A DNA stretch of 64,000 bases from Rapana venosa. Lineage: Eukaryota; Mollusca; Gastropoda; Neogastropoda; Muricidae. Positions 24,101 through 33,200 of the stretch are shown here, one piece after another (position 1 is the stretch's first letter; the number at the start of each line of letters is the position of its first letter). The translations under genes were made by a program, and so were the position numbers. The stretch covers positions 68,656,589 through 68,720,588 of the forward strand of contig CM054134.1 of NCBI GenBank assembly GCA_028751875.1, read 5' to 3'. The notes below the pieces were generated by a model, which was not told where the DNA came from, made no database searches, and saw only the letters and a program-made list of their open reading frames with translations.

Positions 24101-27100
24101 ATTCTATTCTAATACCTGCAGAGTCAGTGTATTCTATTCAATACCTGCAGAGTCAGTGTATTCTATCCAATACCTGCTGAGACAGTGTATTCTATCCAAT
24201 ACCTGCAGAGTCAGTGTATTCTATCCAATACCTGCAGAGACAGAGCATTCTCTCTTATTACCTGCAGAGACAGTGTATTCTATCTTATTACCTGCAGAGA
24301 CAGAGCATTATCTCTTATTACCTGCAGAGACAGTGTATTCTATCTTATTACCTGCAGAGACAGAGCATTCTCTCTTATTACCTGCAGAGACAGTGTATTC
24401 TATCTTATTACCTGCAGAGACAGAGCATTCTCTCTTATTACCTGCAGAGACAGTGTATTCTATCTTATTACCTGCAGAGACAGAGCATTATCTCTTATTA
24501 CCTGCAGGGACAGTGTATTCTATCTTATTACCTGCAGAGACAGTGTATTCTATCTTATTACCTGCAGAGACAGTGTATTCTCTCTTATTACCTGCAGAGA
24601 CAGTGTATTCTCTCTTATTACCTGAAGAGACAGTGTATTCTCTCTTATTACCTGCAGAGACAGTGCATTATATCTTATTACCTGCAGAGACAGTGTATTG
24701 TATCTTATTACCTGCAGAGACAGTGTCCCACGTATGCTGACAACAACGTTGTTGAATTTTCGATCCACAGCCACGTAGAAGGGTACTTCACGATACTGGA
24801 AAATACCCATCATTATCATATGAATATCGGGTCACTAAAGCTGCCATGGATTACATTTATCAAAGAAAAAGCCACTGCCACCACCACCACCACCAGCAAC
24901 AACAACAACAACACCAACAACAACATTAGCAACAGCAACAAAAACTATCTCAAGAAATGCAAAGTTTACTGCACAATATTTTAAAAGTGACCTTTTTAAG
25001 TAATGCCCATTCAGGCATAACTTAACACAAAATCATGACATACCACACATGCTTACACATACGCTTACAAACACGCGTGACAAAATGACAAAACTGCATA
25101 CATGCGAGTATGGATGTAAAAAAAGAATACGAGTGTGTGCCATGGACATATGACAGAATTTACAAAACCGCTACACAGGGGGCTCGATGAAAAAAGCACG
25201 AGACTGCTTTCCATAACCCCGAATAAAGAAAAAAAATAAAAAAAAACCAAAAAAAAAACGAGTGCTTATTCCATTCCCAAAATAAAAGAAAAAATACAGT
25301 AAATAAAATAAAATAAACATACACACCACCACAAGTACCCCACACAAACACATATGCACACATAAAGACACCGTGCACAATCATAGAAAAAAATTACATT
25401 AAAACAGTTTTTGATTTTCTGCCACAGTTTCTTACCACTCAAAACTGAATTCCAATTATGTAAATATGACCAAAGAATTTTCAGTTAAGCTCTAAAAGAA
25501 AACGAAAAAAACTGTAAATTTTCCCTTCCCAAAAATCACCTTTCATCAATTCAAGCTAAAAAACAAGTACTATCAAAAAAAAAATTTGTTTTATCCCCAA
25601 AAATACATATTACTAAATATAATTCTAAAGGGGGATACAAGACACTGTGTTGATGAATAACACTTGAAAAAAAATAAAAGTTACTGCGAAAACGCACACT
25701 AACACTACTACACTCCTACACACTCCAAATCCTTTTTCAAAAACTACTACTCCTACCCTTTTACTACAACTACACTACTACACTACTACAAAACAAGCAA
25801 CAGTAATAGCTGCAGTGACGGGGCCCCAAATCCAGTTACCCTGGTGGGAACAAAATAGATGAGGTCCGCCACGGACTTTGGGGCAGCTGTCTATGCAGCG
25901 GGGTTTGGCACCACAGACATTGTCAGAGTGCACCGGTTTTCCTCCGAACACCCACACACCTTTCACCAAAGACACAACATAACTAGGCCACACAACATAA
26001 TACTATGTCAGACCTTTGTACAACATATAAAATATGTCAGACTGTCATACAACATAATGACTAGTGTCAGCACTTTTTGTACAGCATAATGACTAGTGTC
26101 AGCATATGTCATACAACATAATGACTAGTGTCAGCACCTGTTGTACAACATAACGACTAGTGTCAGCATCTGTCATACAACATAATGACTAGTGTCAGCA
26201 TCTGTCGTACAACATAATGACTAGTGTCAGCATCTGTCGTACAACATAATGACTAGTGTCAGCATCTGTCATACACCATACTAGCAACAGCACCTGTTGT
26301 ACATCACGACCATCATCAACATCATCACTATTGCTCAGATTCCACCAAACCTCTACAACCATGGTACCTGGGCTTTCAGAAAAAACATTCAAAGTGAACC
26401 AAGTCAAAGCATTTCAGTCCTCTCCTAAACTAGCAACCTAATAATTATTGATCCACAGACCACTCCAAATGTTAATAACATTACCCTCCAAAAGAACACA
26501 GCGGTGCATGACATTTTGTCTGAAACACTGATTTCCTTCAGCATATAACACTGGCTCTTGCAGAGGATACATACCATTCAGTTTAACTAATCATCTCTAA
26601 CCTACTAACAAGTAGTGAAAGTTTGCAACAAATACAAATTTCAATACTTTTTTTCTCCATGAAGACAGTTCTGATAGTTTGGTGTCTAGAAGCAATCCTG
26701 AAATAGTAAGCTTAGAACACTCCTGTCAGCTACAGATATTTCATGATAATATGATTACTCTTTAACTTTCAGAACAGCAGCAGAAAAAAGCATGAAGCAA
26801 TATATATATACTCATTTTCAGATGAGAAAGGTGCAGAGATACTGAGCAGATACTGAGAACAAGGTCCAAACAGAGAGAAAATTTTCCTTTTGTGCTTGGC
26901 CATCTTAAGATAATTTATAGAATTGATTCTTGAACCTACAAAAAAAAAGGGAAGAAAAAAATAAGAAAAAGCCCTTCCCCCTTCCCCACTCCTCCCAGTT
27001 AAAAATAAGAAAAGAGATAAACAATAAACTATGTTGCTCAGTCTACAGATTAACAAATAGCACGATGCCAGTTATTTTAAACCAAAGCAGTCGTAAAAAC

Positions 27101-30100
27101 ACACAGAGACCTTCATACATACACACACTCAGAGGAACGTGCCTGCGTGCACACACACACACAAACACACTTTTTAAAAAGACAGTTGCAAAAACACACA
27201 CAGGTGAAAGCAATGATAGCTGACATGCTGTGCCATTAAATCTCTACCAGATTCAAGTCATCATCCTCACCTTAAGCAGACAAGTTCTCAATAAGTATGC
27301 GTTAAGAAGCAATGTTATAAAGGCGGATTCTCAAAATTCTTGTGCATATTATCAAGAAGCTTGTGCCAAGAAGGTGTTGCACAATTCCAGTTGATGTTAG
27401 CAGCATTTTGATTATATTTATATGATTATGTATGATTTTATATGATTATATTTATTACACAACAGAGAGAGATGGAGAAGGCTCATCAATATCAAACCTC
27501 CCCTGGGAGAAACATGACAAAAAAGGAGGAAGAAGAAGAAGATACAAGAGATTTTAGAGAAGATCAGAAAGTAAGTCATTAACAAAGAAAAACACACATG
27601 TGGCTACATCAACAAGCGTTAGGAAACAAAGAAATATACAAGCAAAACAGAGGGATACAGACATAAAGATTACTACACTAACATTTTCCACTCTGCTACT
27701 GATTCCCTGACACTTACAAAGAAAAATAATGTTTGCCAAAATGTTGGTCGGCTGGGCTTAATAAATGAGGCAAAAAAGAAGAGGAGATGTTTACTCCTCT
27801 TCCTCCCCCTGCATATGTTAGCTGTTTGGTCAGGCGACGGCAATAAGGTCTCACTAACTTGGGCGCAAGCCTTTGAGCTGAATGGCTGAAAGACAAACAT
27901 GCAATGAATGTAAGCTGTGTATAACGGCAAATAATAATGGATAAGCATGTAGAGTGTACCAATAAGCACTTTATTTTATAAGTGGAGGACTCATTTTAAA
28001 GAATAGAATAACTTTTAAAATATGTAAACTGAATAAAATTGTTTTAAAAAGCATGCTTCTTCTGAAATATCTAATGAATAATGTAATGCTTGGCATAAAT
28101 TAATGATGATTCGGGCACACCTCAGTCATGATTAATGCATTGTCTGTCACCACAATATACTTATTTAAATAAGTTAGCTTTTTTTTTTTTTATTCAAAGT
28201 AAAATGGGTTGTCAGCATCCCATGTGTGTTTTGGTTTTTGGCTGCTGTTATGTCATTCCTGTCTGATTTGCACCATAACTCAGCTTGTACACTTCTATTT
28301 CAGACAATAGCCTGTAAAGTTGACCACACAAGGTCTATTTTCCAGCTAAATTTTTGTTCAAATTGATTTATTATTTCTGTAACTATTCAAACTTGAAAGT
28401 ACACAAAATCAGACCTCTGAACTTATCAGACCATCCTTTAGTACTTGTTTGTTCTACTTAGAAAAAAAGAGAAAAAGCCAAATATATACATATGCATACC
28501 AATATATACATATATATATATATAATTCCACTATTTTAAACACATACATGCTATATACACACATACTACACTATTCCACTCTTGTTGCCACCCATTCTTT
28601 GCTCAAATCACCTGCAAGATGCACACAGTCTGCAGAGACCAGTGAAGAAATTGGAATACATGTAGAACGGCCACCCGTAACTGCCCAAAGCGTATTTCAT
28701 GTAATGTTCCATCATAGGAATCGTCATCCAGGCCTTTGGTTTGGGCTCCCCTGTCATTATTTCTGAGGACCCTTCTCCACCTCTGCCATCCGAGATGACT
28801 GCTGCAGTCAAGGTGGCAGGCCCTGATTGACTGGCGGGAACGGTGTCGATTACAATGGCGGACAGGTCACCCTCTATACCCTTCTGTTGCTCTTCTACCA
28901 GCATCAGTCCTGCTGCAATATCTGATGGCACCAGATCTATCTCCTGCAAAGGTGAAACCATGTAGATGTGGTACTATATTTCAGGCTTTGCTGTACTTAG
29001 AGCAGCTTGCATATCAGCTTTTAACAAATTAATACTGTTAACAAAGAACTTCCACATTACATCAGTAAACTAAATTATGTCTTGCTTGATACACACTTAT
29101 AATCTTCCTTCCTTCCTTCATTTTCTCCTTTTTAAACCAAAGTTGAAAAACCAACACACTTGCAATAAGGAATTTTCTTTTAGTTCAAATTTGTGGAACA
29201 GTAGAATTTTCAATAGGAATGTGAGGAATCTCTATCTATCTATCTGTCCCGTAGTCTGACGACCGTGGGGGCACCCTCAAAGACTCAACAACCAGTTCCC
29301 TCCATTCCTCTCTCTGTTCTGCCTTTCTCAGGGTTTTGTTGAGTTCTAGGCCTGTCCATTCGCTGATGTTATCCTCCCAGCTCTTCCTTGGTCTGCCTCT
29401 TCTTCTTCCTCCTTGGACAGTGCCTTGCAAAACTGTCTTCGTAATTCCTTGGGATCTTGTGAGGAATACAAACTGAATATATACTGTTTATAGATTGCTG
29501 GTGAATAAATGTTAGAAACAAGAAAGACTCTACATGTGCCAGTGTAAATAATTTTCAGTGAGATAAATTCTGAACAATTTAAAAACTAACTGAATCCAAA
29601 CAAAATAACAATTTACTGACAAATTTTGTAATACATACTTAAGGTTGTAACTTGTATTTTAAACCACTTTAACAACACTCACTCAGATTCAGACTTTCAT
29701 ACATACTGACTCTCCCTAATTTTCTAAACAAACCTCCCTCTAACCACCTCTGAAAGAAATGATGATATATATATATATATATATAATGAAAGATTTTGTT
29801 TAAGTGTGGTGACATACCTTAAAGTAGTCCGCAACGAGTTTGGACACATCAGAAAAAGCTTGATCATTCTCCTGACTGAAGGCAATACAGCAGCACAGGC
29901 AACGGCACCTGGAAAACAATATTATGTGCTAAGTAGTAAAGTACTGTTCGTAACATTATTGTAGCAGTCCTGTCCTGCAGCTCTGTGTGTGTGTGCATGC
30001 ATGCACGCATGCGAGTGCATGTATGTGTGTGTGTGTGCATGAGTGCATGCGTGCAAGTGCATGCATGTGTGTGTGTGAAGTCAAGTCAAAATGATCTATA

Positions 30101-30186
30101 TTGAGGGTAAAAGAGTAAACTTACAAGCTTTTTTCCACCCTGCCCTTATGCACACACAAAAATTCACACACATGCACAAAAAAGCA

Positions 30187-30253
<67 letters not shown>

Positions 30254-33200
30254 ATGTGTATACATGTGTGTGTGTGGTGATGTATTTATGTGTTGTGCAT
30301 TTTGTACATGAGTGTGTTTGTGCACATGTGTGAACATATATTGCATACCCAAACTTTACACCAATGAATTAATTTTAAAGACTGAATTCAACAAGGAAGT
30401 AAAAAGGGGTGATTTTAAAATGTGTGTCACACACACACACACACTGAGAGAAAATTGTATATGTACACTAAAATTTAAAAAAATTAAAAAGAAAAAAGAA
30501 CCAGTCTATGAGGCTATGTTAAACCTGTAATGGAGAACATTGCAGTCACACACACACACACAGAAATTTGTTTGTAGACACTAAAAATAAGGAACCAGCC
30601 TATGTTGAACCTGTAATGGAAAACATTGCACTGCATGCTTTCACCTGCATTCAAATTTTTATTTAAACCAATTTTCTACAACAAAATCAACTTACAAAAA
30701 CTATACACTGTGCTGGTATGTTCTACAAAACTTGAGTACATGCTATTATGAATTTTGAAATACACAAAATTTATGACACAAAAGATACCCACCTGGTTTC
30801 CCATACACGAATGTTTTTTGACTTGACAGCGTCGATACGATAGTCACTCCCTCTCTTGCTCATGACGTCGCCCAGGTTGACCCTATGTTCCGCTGACCCC
30901 AGGGGGTCGAACACCAGCAGAATGCCCACGAAGATCCAGAACCCCACGATCCAGGCACAGATCACGCCCCCCTGGCCGCCCAGTACACTGTCCAGTCACA
31001 GGTGTAGGAAAAGCCAAAAGCCCAGTAGGTTGCAATGATGACCCACACTGCTTCTGGGAGAAGGATGGCTACTTTGAGGTAGAGGAAAATATTGATGTGT
31101 CTGCGTGGATGGTCATCTCGGATGGTGCCACGCATGCTGATGCCCATGGTAATGGCTGTGTGGATGATTCCAACAGTGAGGATGACTATTGCCCCGATGT
31201 AGTAATTGCGGAGGAGATAGCCATTTGGGCAGCCAAAGCTTCCATGGTGAATGCCAAAAAGCACAGCAATGGTTATCAGCCTGCAACAAACGCACAGTGA
31301 CAAAAGTCCTTAAAAGTCCATTGACTTGTCTATTGGTATTGAAAATTGTGTGCTTTCACCCCAAAACCCTGAACCAGACTCCACCCACCCACCCCCACTC
31401 CCCTTCTTTTTTCTTTTTTTTGCATTCGTCTAATAGAATACCACAATTTGTGAAGAGATTTAAAATGAAATTGTTCAAACACAATAACAAACATACCAGA
31501 GGTTTTTTGTGATAAGCACATGTTGTTGTAGTCCTGTTACCCTCTTCCCAATCCTCCCACTTAAAAGAAAATCCTGTATTTTTGCAGTACACACGCACAC
31601 TACTATTATAGTTCAATCACCCTTTCTTTCAGTTTTGTCATTATACAATATCTGTTATTGTTAGTTTAGGAGGAAAACTGTTCACTGGAACTAGTGGAAA
31701 GCTTACTGTAACATGGAAACTTTTCAATAAAGAAAGTTTTTTTCAAGCAGAACTTTTAAGACTACCCAGAAAGTTTATAACAGAAATGACATTAAAACAA
31801 TACCTTCAACTTGTATAAATTTACAAGATTTCATGAACATACTCTTGTCTAAAGTGCAACAATGGAATGTGGTAAGTCTAGATACTTCATAGATCTTGTA
31901 TTTTAGACACATCTTTTATTCATTGTGCACTGTGGGTGCTCATGATTCAGCTTTTGTCTCGTTCAAAATGGATGGAAAGCACTCCATGCCAAATATTACT
32001 GTTTAAGAATAAAGATTCTAAAATGTACTGATACAGTTAATTTCTTCAGCTTAATTAAAGTGCATGAGTGTGTGTGTGTGTGGTGTGTGTGAGCGCGTGT
32101 GCATGCATGCGTGCACATGTGTGTTGTTTGTCAGTCTTTTTTTCCTCAGATGGTACACTGAATAAAGCAATGCATCTGGGGTTTTTTCATCAAGCCATCT
32201 ATCTAGGATCAAAAATAACTTCATCAATAATATTTAAATACAACATGTCAACAGTATTATGACAGCCTATACCAATAAAATAGATCCCATAAGAAATAAC
32301 CCATCCCCACCCCACCCCCAAAACCCCTGCAAAACTCACACACACATGTATACACACGAGCATGCACGTGTATGCACATACCTTTTTTTTTTTTAATTTA
32401 AAAGAAAAAACAACAACAAAAAACAATTCATAAAATGTCAAATTATATCAGGTTACAATATCAACACCCAATCTTTCACGTTCCTACTTGTGACTGTATG
32501 TGTGTGTATGTGCGTGTGCGTGCGTGTGTGTGTGTGCGTGCATCTGTGTGTTACTGTGTGTGTGAACCTATGCATCCCATGTTTCTGCCATCCTTTCATG
32601 ACAAAACCAGAAACAATTCTGTACAGTACTCAGAAACCTTCCTGCCTTGTTCAGCACTATGCAGGCTGACGTTACTATAAAATAATTTTTTATCTAGAGA
32701 TCTGGACTGGTACACATACCAAGAGAACATACTGAAGCCTAGCATTTCAATTTCACTTTATTCTTTTACACCAAGGATAATGGAATAAGCACTTATGTGC
32801 TTTTTTTTACATCCAGTCCCTGTGTGTATGCAGTTTTGTAAATTTTGTCATGTTCCCACTGGCACACAGTAGTGTGTACATGTATAGCATAAAGTGTGTG
32901 CATGTTTTCTTGCTACTGTTGTTTAAGTTGATGTTAATATTGTGGCATTTTAAGTTCTCCTAGTCAAACTGAATTTTCTTAATTGTTTAGGCAGGCAGAC
33001 ACCCATGGTCAGGCCTGCTGCTTTTCATTATTTAAAGCAAAACAAAACATTCTACATACACCACACACTTCTCTAAATTTTCTCAACAGTTTCAGTGAGT
33101 TTATGACAGTAGGAAAATCTTCAACCCTTTGACTGTGGCTATTCAAGGAAAAAGACCGGGTGAGAAGGAAGTGACAGATCCTGTAGTTTAGGCCCTACTA

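Noticed and set aside
23631..24740. 369-codon plus-strand ORF
   Set aside because: It consists entirely of the 28-30-bp donor minisatellite, opposite to the DAGLB reading direction. The ORF is a by-product of a repeat with few stops.
27673..27969. Additional DAGLB exon in intron 4
   Set aside because: Short minus-strand ORFs exist, but exons 4 and 5 already join in phase, and nothing here aligns with the family.
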